DNA of 12,462 bases from Opitutia bacterium (GCA_947463395.1 CANHRV010000022.1:1-12462), one strand, 5' to 3'. Numbered from the stretch's first letter, positions 1 through 7,979 are shown. Program-made: numbers and translations. Notes: generated by a model from the sequence alone, not told the origin.

Positions 1-44
1 AAAGGGGTGACTTTCTGCTTAAGTGTCTCACTTTTAGGGCATTC

Positions 45-1331
45 ATGAAGTGGCTTTACCGGATAATCTTTCTGCCAGCCCTGCTCATCGCCTCCCCCTA
101 TTATCTCTGGCGAATGTTCAGACGAGGGGGATACCGCGAGGATTTTGGCCAGCGTTTAGGGCTCTTCCCCCACCTACCCCCCAAAGATTCTTCACGCCGT
201 CGTCTTTGGATACAGGCAGTTTCCGTGGGCGAAGTTCAAGCGATTGGTCCATTGCTTCGTGGACTCAAGCATTCGGGGAAAACCGAAGTGGTGCTCACGA
301 CCACCACGAGCACAGGCTATCGCTTAGCCCGTGAACTCTATGCAGATCTTTGTCTCAAGATTGGACTTTTCCCTATCGATTTCTGGCCCTGCAGTCACAT
401 CGCTTGGGGACGTATTCTACCCGATTGTGTTGTTTTAACCGAAGGAGAGATTTGGCCAGAACACCTCGGGCATGCCGAGCGACGTCACGTCCCTGCCCTA
501 CTCATCAATGCCCGTCTGTCTGATAAATCTTTTCGTCGTCATCAAAAGTTTAATTGGTTTACGAAAAGTTTAGTAAAAAAATTTAGCTGGATAGGAGCAG
601 GTAGCGAAGAGGATGCAATTCGATTGGAAAAAGTCGGAGCGTCCGCTGATCGCATTCAAGTCACGGGAAACTTAAAATTTGATGTACCCTCATCGGGTCC
701 TTTATCCGCATTCGACAAAAGCAAACAACGCGAGTCTTTAGGGTTTGGAAATAATCCTGAGACCATCGTCATTTTAGGTTCCTCCACCTGGTCGGGTGAA
801 GAAACCCTTTTATTGGAAACCCTAAAAGAATTAAGAAATTCAAGCATCGATGCCCGTCTTCTTCTCGTTCCACGACATGCCGAAAGACGTGATTCGTTAA
901 TGAAAGAAATACGCCAGTCTGGTTTTTCGTTTCATCAAAGATCCGTGAATGGTACTACCGCACCAGCTAACACCATCATCCATTTAGCCGACACCACGGG
1001 AGAACTCCGTCAGTTAACCCCCTTAGCTGATTTTGCATTTTGTGGGAAAAGCCTGCCTCCGCACGAAGGAGGACAAACCCCTCTCGATTGCGCGGCTTCA
1101 GGCGTACCCATGGTTTACGGTCCTAACATGACAAACTTCCGAGAGATCTGTCGCGGTTTAGAATCGATTGGGGCTGCTACTAAAACACCTGACGCTTCTT
1201 CTGCGCAAAAGGCTTTAGTCAGTCTAGCCCTTGATACAAAAAAACGTCTTCAGCAGAGCCAGTCCGCTGTCTTGTGGCACGAAAAAAATCGTGGAGCGAC
1301 CGAGAGAACTCTGCAAAAGCTTTTATCCTAA
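45..1331 (+). CDS. waaA: 3-deoxy-D-manno-octulosonic acid (Kdo) transferase
   Basis: This enzyme transfers Kdo from CMP-Kdo to the lipid A precursor at the inner face of the inner membrane, the first step of lipopolysaccharide core assembly. The 428 residues match the family's usual length (about 425). The N-terminus has a hydrophobic anchor (residues 3-23) followed by a basic stretch and the GYREDFGQRLG region. The acceptor-domain motif AVSVGEV has the expected catalytic base at Glu63. TEGEIWP (132-138), VPRHAERR (275-282) and the C-terminal donor-site block DTTGEL to GPNMTNF (316-365) follow. The usual 'GGHNxLEP' of that block reads GGQTPLDCA here (342-350), which is divergent but in register. 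AGGG lies 5 bases before the ATG and is a plausible ribosome binding site. The gene converges on trpD, and the two stop codons overlap by 4 bases. The family call is firm; how many Kdo residues it adds cannot be told. Confidence 0.95.
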   Translation: MKWLYRIIFLPALLIASPYYLWRMFRRGGYREDFGQRLGLFPHLPPKDSSRRRLWIQAVSVGEVQAIGPLLRGLKHSGKTEVVLTTTTSTGYRLARELYADLCLKIGLFPIDFWPCSHIAWGRILPDCVVLTEGEIWPEHLGHAERRHVPALLINARLSDKSFRRHQKFNWFTKSLVKKFSWIGAGSEEDAIRLEKVGASADRIQVTGNLKFDVPSSGPLSAFDKSKQRESLGFGNNPETIVILGSSTWSGEETLLLETLKELRNSSIDARLLLVPRHAERRDSLMKEIRQSGFSFHQRSVNGTTAPANTIIHLADTTGELRQLTPLADFAFCGKSLPPHEGGQTPLDCAASGVPMVYGPNMTNFREICRGLESIGAATKTPDASSAQKALVSLALDTKKRLQQSQSAVLWHEKNRGATERTLQKLLS

Positions 1332-2380
1332 TCGCGATAAACATCGCGGATGCGACGGACCTCTTCTCGCAATGCCCCTTGTAGGATAATCTCACGGGCC
1401 AATTTAATTCCGTCTAAAGGATGAGGAACTTTGTTGGCAACCCAGAGGGCGGTACCAGCACTCAAGCAAAGCGTATCCATCAGCCCGTCGGAAACGGCTC
1501 CGACTAAGCAGTCACTGAACATTGATAAATTTTCTTCGGGACTTCCTCCCCGAAGGTCTTCGATAGTGCATTGGCGAAAACCAAAATCTCCTGGCAACCA
1601 AGTCGCGTTAACCTTGGCAAGCTCGCCACAACCGCGAACACGCACGGGGCCAGCCGTGGTCACCTCATCCATACCTCCACCCGCTTGGGTATGCGTCACT
1701 AAACCTCGACGAATACCGAGTTCACCAAGCGCTAAGGCAATGGGTTCAACCCAACGCTCATCATAAACCCCCACCATCATGCAGGACGGCTGTGCGGGAT
1801 TAATCAGCGGACCCAAAATATTGAAAATCGTTTTTTGACCTTTCTCAGCGATACTCTTGCGGACACTCGCAATCACTTTAAACGCAGGATGAAAAGCGGG
1901 TGCAAAAAGATAACAGAAATTTGTTTCACGAAGAGCCTGCCGAATTTTCTCATCAGTAGCCTCCAGATTTACCCCCAAACCAGCCAAAAAATCGGCACTG
2001 CCTGATTTAGAAGTAATTGAGCGATTGCCGTGCTTGATGACTGGAACTCCGGCTGCAGCGACAATCAAAGCACTGGTGGAGGAAATATTAAAACTTCCCG
2101 ATTTGTCTCCTCCAGTGCCGACAATATCGATAGCTCTGGGCGGGAAATCACCGAGATCAATCTTTCGAGCCAACCTCCGGTAAGTTTGGGCAAATCCAGT
2201 CACCTCTTCTGCCGTCTCCCCCTTTTGTGCTAAAGCTAAAAGGAAAGCCATTTTCTGAGCATCAGATAAATGAGGGTCAGCCATGGCTTCTGCCGCAAAA
2301 CCTGCTTCTTCCCGAGACAAATTCTGTCTGGTCGCCAAGGCTGAGGTTAAACGTTCAATCTGCATTACCCTATTAGCCAC
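1328..2380 (-). CDS. trpD: anthranilate phosphoribosyltransferase
   Basis: This enzyme joins anthranilate and phosphoribosyl pyrophosphate to give N-(5-phosphoribosyl)anthranilate, the second committed step of tryptophan synthesis in the cytoplasm. The small N-terminal helical domain (about 1-75) is followed by the PRPP loop GTGGDKSGSFNIS (88-100), KHGNRSITSKSGSAD (116-130), the anthranilate-side FAPAFHPA (159-166), TIFNILGPLINPA (184-196) and the magnesium-binding GGGMDEV with Asp238-Glu239. The arginine usual before 'TIFN' is lysine (GQKT). Length, 350 residues, is normal. The start used is GTG, with GAGGGGG six bases upstream. An in-frame ATG five codons later (2365) aligns better with typical family N-termini and cannot be excluded. 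No other trp gene is in the window, so trpD stands alone. A TATAAA box lies upstream in the divergent spacer. Confidence 0.95.
   Translation of the reverse strand: MANRVMQIERLTSALATRQNLSREEAGFAAEAMADPHLSDAQKMAFLLALAQKGETAEEVTGFAQTYRRLARKIDLGDFPPRAIDIVGTGGDKSGSFNISSTSALIVAAAGVPVIKHGNRSITSKSGSADFLAGLGVNLEATDEKIRQALRETNFCYLFAPAFHPAFKVIASVRKSIAEKGQKTIFNILGPLINPAQPSCMMVGVYDERWVEPIALALGELGIRRGLVTHTQAGGGMDEVTTAGPVRVRGCGELAKVNATWLPGDFGFRQCTIEDLRGGSPEENLSMFSDCLVGAVSDGLMDTLCLSAGTALWVANKVPHPLDGIKLAREIILQGALREEVRRIRDVYRD
1333..1348. repeat. inverted repeat at the waaA/trpD convergent junction
   Basis: CGCGAT and ATCGCG form a perfect 6-base-pair stem around the tetraloop AAAC, starting two bases after the waaA stop and inside the last codons of trpD. 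A palindrome AAAAGCTTTT lies at 1315-1324. The placement suits a bidirectional terminator for the two convergent genes. Neither strand has a clean run of U directly after the stem, so termination is only a possibility. Confidence 0.3.
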
Positions 2381-2458
2381 GGACTGCCCCCTCGGGACAA
2401 GGGGAATTTATATGACTAGGGGTTTGCAAATCACCAATTTTATGTAAGCATAGTCGTC
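2381..2458. promoter_or_regulatory. divergent spacer between trpD and the unknown gene at 2459
   Basis: These 78 bases separate two divergent start codons, so promoters for both genes should lie here. On the minus strand a TATAAA (2407-2412) sits about 27 bases before the trpD GTG, where a -10 box could be. The best -35 candidate, TTGGTG, is 19 bases further up, which is a poor fit. The trpD ribosome binding site GAGGGGG lies within 2387-2393. On the plus strand I find no convincing -35/-10 pair. TATGTA (2441-2446) would give an almost leaderless message for the gene at 2459. Confidence 0.4.
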
Positions 2459-3106
2459 ATGCACGATGGCGACCATTCTTCGGGCGATTTTGAAGGTTCA
2501 GGAAATGCCTCATGGGGCGAAAATGATTGGGCGAACTACTTACGCCGCAATGACCGAGAAATTGCCCGTTTTCTTTCTTATTATCAGGAAATAAAAACCC
2601 TGCCTGATCGTCTCGATATCAGTGCACGGCGCATGGGTTGGGAAAATGCAGACTGGGGCCCTGGTGACCCCCCAGACGAAATTCGTGATGAAGAAGGTGA
2701 ATCTTTTGACCTACCTTATTGCATTCATCAACACCCCGTTTACGTCGTTGCCCGGGCTCTTGGACAACAACTCACCTCTTCGCTAAACACCCTCAACAAA
2801 AATGCTGGCGACACCATTACCGCGAGTGCTTCAGGTGATTTAATGCACTCATTCTGGGACGTGCAACACGAGATGATTATGGCTATCAATGCGACCGATA
2901 CGGGCGACATGTCACTGGCCCTCGTGCATATGAAGCGAGCCCTCTCGGCCATTAATCAAGCCATCGGTTTATCAGCACAATTGCCTCTCGAGGCCAAGCT
3001 CAGTTCGGCTGAAGCAACCAGCGATATCGAAAACGCGCTTTTCGATTTACGTGAAATCTGTTTACGCGTGATGGCTGATTGCCGATGGGATGGCTCGCGT
3101 AGTTAA
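2459..3106 (+). CDS. uncharacterised protein, probably cytoplasmic and mostly helical
   Basis: I do not recognise this 215-residue protein. It has no signal peptide or membrane segment. The N-terminus is acidic and rich in Gly, Ser and Trp (1-25). A charged region NDREIARFLSYYQEIKTLP (31-49) follows, then a tryptophan- and acid-rich loop around WENADWGPGDPPDE (61-74) and an acidic stretch to about 84. The C-terminal half (95-207) looks like several amphipathic helices: 95-114, 126-146, 150-172 and 184-207. The third, beginning GDMSLALVHMKRAL, has a mildly TPR-like or helical-bundle look. Codon use resembles the neighbours and the frame is intact between two tightly packed genes, so it is very likely real. 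No Shine-Dalgarno sequence precedes the ATG. The stop is 3 bases from the convergent hprK stop. No function is proposed. Confidence 0.8.
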   Translation: MHDGDHSSGDFEGSGNASWGENDWANYLRRNDREIARFLSYYQEIKTLPDRLDISARRMGWENADWGPGDPPDEIRDEEGESFDLPYCIHQHPVYVVARALGQQLTSSLNTLNKNAGDTITASASGDLMHSFWDVQHEMIMAINATDTGDMSLALVHMKRALSAINQAIGLSAQLPLEAKLSSAEATSDIENALFDLREICLRVMADCRWDGSRS

Positions 3107-3109
3107 GGC

Positions 3110-4084
3110 CTACTCTCGATCTTGGTCGCCTCGATTCATGAACTGAATCAGGCGATCGCTAAATTCCTTAGCGGAGTCGTGTCCCATTCCACGTAAAGCT
3201 TGAACCATCGCTGCTACTTCGACCAATCGGGCCATATCTCGACCTGGTCGGACTGGTAAAGTCATATGGGGTATTTTTCGTCCCAAAATCTCAACGGTCT
3301 CAACATCGAGACCAGACCTTTCTTCCTCCATTCCAGGCTGCCAAAGGACAAAGGTGATAACTAAATCAACTCGCTTATCGCGACGTACGGAACGTACGCC
3401 AAAAATCGAGGCGATATTAATAATACCAATACCCCGACATTCCATGTATCCGCGATTTAACTCTTTGGAGGTGCCTTGTAATTCACGATCACCAATGAGA
3501 GTCACTAAAACAAAATCATCGGCCACCAGAGAATGACCTCGCTCAATTAAGGCGAGGGCACACTCGCTTTTACCAACTCCCGAAGCTCCGCGGAGAAGAA
3601 CTCCCACGCCTTTGATGTCGACCATGGTGGCATGCAGATTGGTTCGTGGAGCAAATTTCTCTTCCAACAAGACCGTCGCTTCAGCTGAGAAATCTTTGGA
3701 TTTTAACTGAGTACGAATAATGGGCACGCGGTGCTTATCGGCCAAACGTTTCATGGATTCATCCACATGCAAACCACGTGAGATAACAATCGCTGGAATT
3801 TGTTTGGTAAAAACATCTTCCATTAAACGCTGACGTGCTTCTGGCGTTTGATCCATTAAATAGGCCATTTCACCAGCTCCGAGAAGTTGTAATCGGCGAT
3901 TTGCAAATTCTTTAAAATAACCTGTCACCGCTAAAGCGGGACGGTTAATCGATTTTTCTGAAATGACGTTTTCTAGTCCCTCGGCTCCAGCGATTAACTC
4001 CATTTGTAGCATATCGCGGTAAGAGTGAAAAAATTCACTCACTGAGACGGATTCGGGGCGAGTTTCGGGAGCTGAATCAGGCAT
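3110..4084 (-). CDS. hprK: HPr kinase/phosphorylase
   Basis: This bifunctional enzyme phosphorylates and dephosphorylates a regulatory serine on HPr-type phosphocarriers of the phosphotransferase system, linking carbon or nitrogen state to regulation. The N-terminal domain (about 12-140) precedes the catalytic core. His151 in NLHATMVDI matches the catalytic histidine, although the usual 'HG' reads HA. The P-loop GASGVGKS is at 166-173 and the acidic pair Asp189-Asp190 at VADD. The family signature MECRGIGIINI spans 214-224, and the C-terminal LPVRPGRDMARLVEVAAM spans 276-293. These residues sit at a constant offset of +11 from the Lactobacillus casei enzyme numbering as I remember it, and the length (324) is normal. 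It begins 5 bases after the lptB stop and appears to be the last gene of the long minus-strand unit. No HPr, EIIA or rpoN gene is in view. Confidence 0.95.
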   Translation of the reverse strand: MPDSAPETRPESVSVSEFFHSYRDMLQMELIAGAEGLENVISEKSINRPALAVTGYFKEFANRRLQLLGAGEMAYLMDQTPEARQRLMEDVFTKQIPAIVISRGLHVDESMKRLADKHRVPIIRTQLKSKDFSAEATVLLEEKFAPRTNLHATMVDIKGVGVLLRGASGVGKSECALALIERGHSLVADDFVLVTLIGDRELQGTSKELNRGYMECRGIGIINIASIFGVRSVRRDKRVDLVITFVLWQPGMEEERSGLDVETVEILGRKIPHMTLPVRPGRDMARLVEVAAMVQALRGMGHDSAKEFSDRLIQFMNRGDQDRE

Positions 4085-4089
4085 GACTT

Positions 4090-4830
4090 TTAAAGTTTAA
4101 AGCTTTCGCCAAGATAATGACGTCGGCTTTCTGGATTACTGACTATATCGTGCGGTGTGCCAGAGACAAGCACGCGTCCTTGGTGAATGAGGTAGGCTCG
4201 ATCGACGATGGAAAGGGTTTCGCGAACATTATGGTCGGTAATTAACACTCCTATGCCCCTCTCTTTGAGGCGACGTACTATGGATTGTACTTCAGCCACC
4301 GAAATAGGATCCACGCCACTAAAGGGTTCATCCAAGAGAAGGAATCGAGGGTTAGTCGCTAAGGCCCGGGCGATTTCCAGACGACGACGTTCACCGCCTG
4401 ACAGCGTAAACGCAGGCTGGCGGGCCAGTCTCTCCAAACCAAGATCAGCCAATTGCTGAGCGGTTCGCGTTTGGGCATCACGCGGAGAAAGACCCAAAGT
4501 CTCGACGACCGCCATGACGTTTTGCCAAACGGTTAACTTACGAAAGATGGAGGCCTCTTGTGGGAGGTAACCAATTCCCTTTTTGGCTCTTTGCCACATC
4601 GGCATCTGCGTGATATCTTTTCCATCAAGGAAAACTTTGCCTGAAGAAACAGGAATCAATCCCACGACCATATAGAAGGTCGTCGTCTTCCCTGCTCCAT
4701 TGGGTCCGAGCAGTCCAACAATTTCCCCCGCACGCAATTGCATATTAACTTCTTTGACGGCGGCGTTCTGACCGTAAATTTTCCCCAGCGATTCAACGCG
4801 AATTAATCCATTTTCGCTTGTGTCAGGCAT
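4090..4830 (-). CDS. lptB: lipopolysaccharide export ABC transporter ATP-binding protein
   Basis: LptB is the cytoplasmic ATPase that, with the membrane proteins LptF and LptG, extracts lipopolysaccharide from the inner membrane and drives it along the periplasmic bridge. All ABC motifs are intact: Walker A GPNGAGKTT (42-50), Q-loop Gln91 in YLPQEASIFRKL, signature LSGGE (143-147), Walker B FLLLDEP (163-169) and switch His200 in TDHNVRETL. The sequence around the Q-loop, FSGVDPISVAEVQ, and the C-terminal HYLGESFKL are typical of LptB rather than the related LivF/LivG proteins. Length, 246 residues, is close to the usual 240. No Shine-Dalgarno sequence is visible before the ATG. It lies 24 bases downstream of the LptA-like gene and 5 bases upstream of hprK. 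LptF and LptG are not in the window. Confidence 0.96.
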   Translation of the reverse strand: MPDTSENGLIRVESLGKIYGQNAAVKEVNMQLRAGEIVGLLGPNGAGKTTTFYMVVGLIPVSSGKVFLDGKDITQMPMWQRAKKGIGYLPQEASIFRKLTVWQNVMAVVETLGLSPRDAQTRTAQQLADLGLERLARQPAFTLSGGERRRLEIARALATNPRFLLLDEPFSGVDPISVAEVQSIVRRLKERGIGVLITDHNVRETLSIVDRAYLIHQGRVLVSGTPHDIVSNPESRRHYLGESFKL

Positions 4831-4854
4831 AAGACAATGAGGGTGCGGTTCGGG

Positions 4855-6927
4855 TCAGTTGTCGAGGCTTTTGACCTTCGGAAGAGTAAACTCGGGTCCG
4901 AGGTAAATTTTGGGACGTACGACCTGATTTGGATTGTTGGGATTGACCGATTGTTCCATGCGCCAAACGCGCTTGGCCATATCGTAGACAATTTCTTTAG
5001 CTGGAACCGCCTCTCGACCCTCCTGATCGCGGTAATAGGCATCGCCAAAAAGTCGGGCCTCACCGATTTCGGGATTAATCTCGAGCGTTTTACCATAGGC
5101 CTTGGAACCTTCGGTAACGATATCGACTCCTCCTCGACCCACAATCAGTCGAGCGGTTTGACGACCTTGCGCATTAACTTTAGCCAACCCCTCCAACAAA
5201 TCGCATTTCGCATCGAGACCATCGCTATGCATAACCACATCGCCACGAAGGAAGAACTTGGTCATCTCTGCCGTCTTAAGAACCTCATGCTTATCGGCAA
5301 TGTATTCGGAGGTTTTTCCATTTTCGGAATCGATAAATAATTTGGGTCGGGTCTCATCGGATCCGCCGCTAAGAACCAGCCATTGGGGTGTTCCCGTTAA
5401 GTTATCCGCTGGGAGAACCTCCTCCACTTTCACGGCAGGTTGATAATCGATACGTTCAGCCTGACAGCGCAATCCAGGTTGACTAAACTTTACTGCACCC
5501 GTGAGGAAAACTTTTTGTAAATTAAAATCCCCTTTTGCTTCTTTCTTGGAACGAGGTAAAGAGTAAGCAACCAATCGACTCGAGTCACTCTGCGTACTAC
5601 CCATCGTGTACTTAACCGATCCATTCATATCAATCTCGATAGCATTTGATTCGTTGTTCACGAAAATCGTATCGGCTTCAGCCAGAGCATCCGCAGGCAG
5701 ATTACCACCACGAGGAATCTTAACCTTGGCACGATAACCTGGAGTTGAAAGTACGACGACTTCTTCCGTGACAGTGTTCGACCGGATTACAGTTCCCGTT
5801 ACCTCAATTCCCCTAGGATCACGTAAAAGAGCACCCCCTAATAATTCAATCGTGCCTTTCGTCTGGTTCCATTGTGCCGCTTGGGCAGCGAAATCTCCCT
5901 CGGGCAGTTCTCCCTTCACGGCACCATCAGCGACCACCAAAGTTTCGCCTTTTTCGATTTCACTAACGACAATTTTCTTTGAGGTAACTTTACCTCTTTC
6001 AGAAATAAACTCTGCTAAACCTTCCATGGTGAGGACTTGTAATCCTGTATCCAAGTTACGTTCCAATTTTCCAAGATTACCAAAAAGTTCGCCCGTCGCA
6101 TAACCTGGGCGAGTGGACTTGATACTGACTCGATTTTTTTCGAATGACTTTACTAACATCACTTGAGTCTTAGGGTCATAATTAAGCGATTGTGCGGTAA
6201 CCTTTAAGTTGGGCTCTTGAAATTGCACATTACCTGAAAGGTTAATTTGCCCCGAGGATTGCTCAAAGATTGCCACATCACTTTCCACTCGCTGTCCATT
6301 CATCTCACGAATGACCTGACCTTCGGCTTTGATACTCTGCAAACTCTTATCTCCGCCTGACATGTCATTCAAAAGACAGGTGGCGATTTGGCAGGTGAGT
6401 TTTTCTCCAGCACGATTCATCGTCACTTCTCCCTTAAAAACCAGTAGCGTTCCTTGAGGTGATGGCATCACATCTAAACGTTTTGCTTTCACTTTGAATT
6501 GCTGTGGTTCATCTTTGGCCAAATCGAGATTCGCCACCACTTCAGCTAAAACTGAAAACGTATCTCCCGTGGGACCGCCTTTCCAATTCCAGCCAATACC
6601 TTTTAGTTTAAAACTGTCGGATTGAGCGTTAAACTGGGCTTCTCCTTCTGCCGTACGTTGCGAGGGTGTCATGATTCCTGAAGGACTGGAAAAAGTCAGC
6701 GCCACCTCGCCATCGCGAAAAGTCTGTCCCTCGAGATTCGTTAAATTCCATTTACCCAATTGCCCCGCTGGTTTCATTAAAGCCGAACGCACTTCCCAAG
6801 CTTTTTCAGCTTTTTCATCTTCCGTATATCCCGCCAACGAACCACCACCGACATTTTCGAATGTAATTTCTTTCTGTTGAGCCAAAAGCCCGATTGCTAG
6901 GAAAAATGTCAGAGCAATGGCACGCAT
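4855..6927 (-). CDS. large LptA/OstA-like periplasmic protein with many beta repeats
   Basis: This is probably the periplasmic lipopolysaccharide-bridge component, since it lies directly upstream of lptB. The ATG at 6927 gives 690 residues with a clean signal peptide (MRAIALTFFLAIGLLA, cleavage likely near 16). GAGGTG lies 10 bases upstream of it. The frame stays open to a TTG at 6957, but that start would bury the signal. After the signal, residues 30-140 look loosely LptC-like. The rest repeats OstA/LptA-type strands with turns such as FKGEVTM (164), LSGNVQF (230), MNGSVKY (434), LTGAVKF (475) and FLRGDVVM (559), about eleven in all. Canonical LptA is about 185 residues, so this is three to four times longer. 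No beta-barrel is seen, so it is not LptD. It could replace LptA and LptC together, or be an LptD N-domain-like protein; this is inference. The last 40 residues are proline-rich and less repetitive. Confidence 0.8.
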   Translation of the reverse strand: MRAIALTFFLAIGLLAQQKEITFENVGGGSLAGYTEDEKAEKAWEVRSALMKPAGQLGKWNLTNLEGQTFRDGEVALTFSSPSGIMTPSQRTAEGEAQFNAQSDSFKLKGIGWNWKGGPTGDTFSVLAEVVANLDLAKDEPQQFKVKAKRLDVMPSPQGTLLVFKGEVTMNRAGEKLTCQIATCLLNDMSGGDKSLQSIKAEGQVIREMNGQRVESDVAIFEQSSGQINLSGNVQFQEPNLKVTAQSLNYDPKTQVMLVKSFEKNRVSIKSTRPGYATGELFGNLGKLERNLDTGLQVLTMEGLAEFISERGKVTSKKIVVSEIEKGETLVVADGAVKGELPEGDFAAQAAQWNQTKGTIELLGGALLRDPRGIEVTGTVIRSNTVTEEVVVLSTPGYRAKVKIPRGGNLPADALAEADTIFVNNESNAIEIDMNGSVKYTMGSTQSDSSRLVAYSLPRSKKEAKGDFNLQKVFLTGAVKFSQPGLRCQAERIDYQPAVKVEEVLPADNLTGTPQWLVLSGGSDETRPKLFIDSENGKTSEYIADKHEVLKTAEMTKFFLRGDVVMHSDGLDAKCDLLEGLAKVNAQGRQTARLIVGRGGVDIVTEGSKAYGKTLEINPEIGEARLFGDAYYRDQEGREAVPAKEIVYDMAKRVWRMEQSVNPNNPNQVVRPKIYLGPEFTLPKVKSLDN

Positions 6928-6966
6928 AGGACTATGACACCTCAGCCGTGCTCGCAAATCAAGCGC

Positions 6967-7971
6967 TTATGCTTTGGGGGCCCGAGGAAAAGGATGCGGA
7001 CTAACCAAGAGGGGCATCGACTTGGAAGACAAAACCTCACCGAGCACTAAGGGATGGCCGGCTAAAAATTCTCGGATAGGCAACATTTTCCCTCCTGGTT
7101 TTTGCAGAGACTTTATGACCAGTACACCCGAGCGACAGGCTATCCGCAAACCTGTGGAGTCAGCGGATAAAATTGTTCCCGGCGAGGCTTGGCTATTGCT
7201 CTCTTCAAACTCAGCGCCGCCAACCTTTAAGAAAACTTCACGATAAGGAATTGTCGAACCAGGCCAACCTTCAAGGGCAGCAATACGATGAGCACATTCA
7301 GCGGCCGAGGTATTAAAATCAAGTGGGGCATCCTCGCGCGTTAATCGTCGCGTATACATTACACGACTTTCATCCTGTGGCACAGGTTGAGATTGCCCAC
7401 ATAAGAGGGATTCGAGTTTTTGCCGAGCGAGATCTACCGCCAAGATGCCGAGTCGCTGACGAAGCGAGGCACGTCCTTCGCCAGGATTAATCGCACATTC
7501 AACTGAACCATGTATTGGTCCAGCATCTAAGCGACGAACCACCTGCTGCAAGGAAACGCCCGTGGTCTTTAATCCAAGGGCTAAAGCACCCTCCACGGGG
7601 GTAGCACCGCGAAGAGCTGGCAAAAGAGATCCGTGAAAATTAACAAAGCCCAGACGAGTGGACTGCAAAAAACCTTCCTGTAAAATTTGCCCGTATGCCA
7701 TAACGACGCCTAAATCTACTTGTTGTTTTTTGAGAGCCTGAGCGTGCACTTCCGTGAGACGCTCAGGTTGGAGTAATGGTAAACCCTTCTGCTTAGCCCA
7801 AGTCGCTATGGGGTTGGAACGTATTTCTTGGCCCCGTCCTGCAGGTCGATCGGGTTGCGAATAAACCCCGACAACTTCGACATTCGTCATTTCTAAAATC
7901 GCTTCAAAAACAGGCAAAGCGATTTCATCAGAACCCAACAAAACCAAACGATGTCGGCGAGGTTCATTCAT
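6967..7971 (-). CDS. fmt: methionyl-tRNA formyltransferase
   Basis: This enzyme formylates Met-tRNA(fMet) using 10-formyltetrahydrofolate, preparing the initiator tRNA for translation. The N-terminal Rossmann domain has LLGSDEIALPVFEAI (11-25) and the tRNA-contact loop QPDRPAGRGQEIRSNP (39-54). The catalytic block NFHGSLLPALRGATPVEGA (111-129) supplies the conserved Asn and His, and RLDAGPI (147-153) supplies the conserved Asp. The C-terminal tRNA-binding domain (about 205-315) includes ALEGWPGS (232-239) and GTILSA. Length, 334 residues, is slightly above the usual 310-315 because of a short proline-rich tail. It starts 8 bases after the der stop and has no recognisable Shine-Dalgarno sequence, so translational coupling to der is likely. 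The usual partner def is not in the window. Confidence 0.96.
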   Translation of the reverse strand: MNEPRRHRLVLLGSDEIALPVFEAILEMTNVEVVGVYSQPDRPAGRGQEIRSNPIATWAKQKGLPLLQPERLTEVHAQALKKQQVDLGVVMAYGQILQEGFLQSTRLGFVNFHGSLLPALRGATPVEGALALGLKTTGVSLQQVVRRLDAGPIHGSVECAINPGEGRASLRQRLGILAVDLARQKLESLLCGQSQPVPQDESRVMYTRRLTREDAPLDFNTSAAECAHRIAALEGWPGSTIPYREVFLKVGGAEFEESNSQASPGTILSADSTGLRIACRSGVLVIKSLQKPGGKMLPIREFLAGHPLVLGEVLSSKSMPLLVSPHPFPRAPKA

Positions 7972-7979
7972 AACGAAAA

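Noticed and set aside
21..33. AAGTG/CACTT inverted repeat with a TCT loop just before waaA, followed by TT.
   Set aside because: The stem is only 5 base pairs with a 3-base loop and a very short T run, and no upstream gene is visible in the window for it to terminate.
2387..2404. CCCC/GGGG arms that could pair over the trpD ribosome binding site, suggesting an attenuator.
   Set aside because: The stem is four base pairs around nine bases, there is no leader peptide with tryptophan codons, and the candidate -10 box would start the message inside the arm.
4837..5340. Long plus-strand open frame opposite the LptA-like gene (167 codons).
   Set aside because: It lies antisense to a well-supported gene with clear repeats and a signal peptide, and its translation shows no recognisable domain. 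It is a shadow frame.
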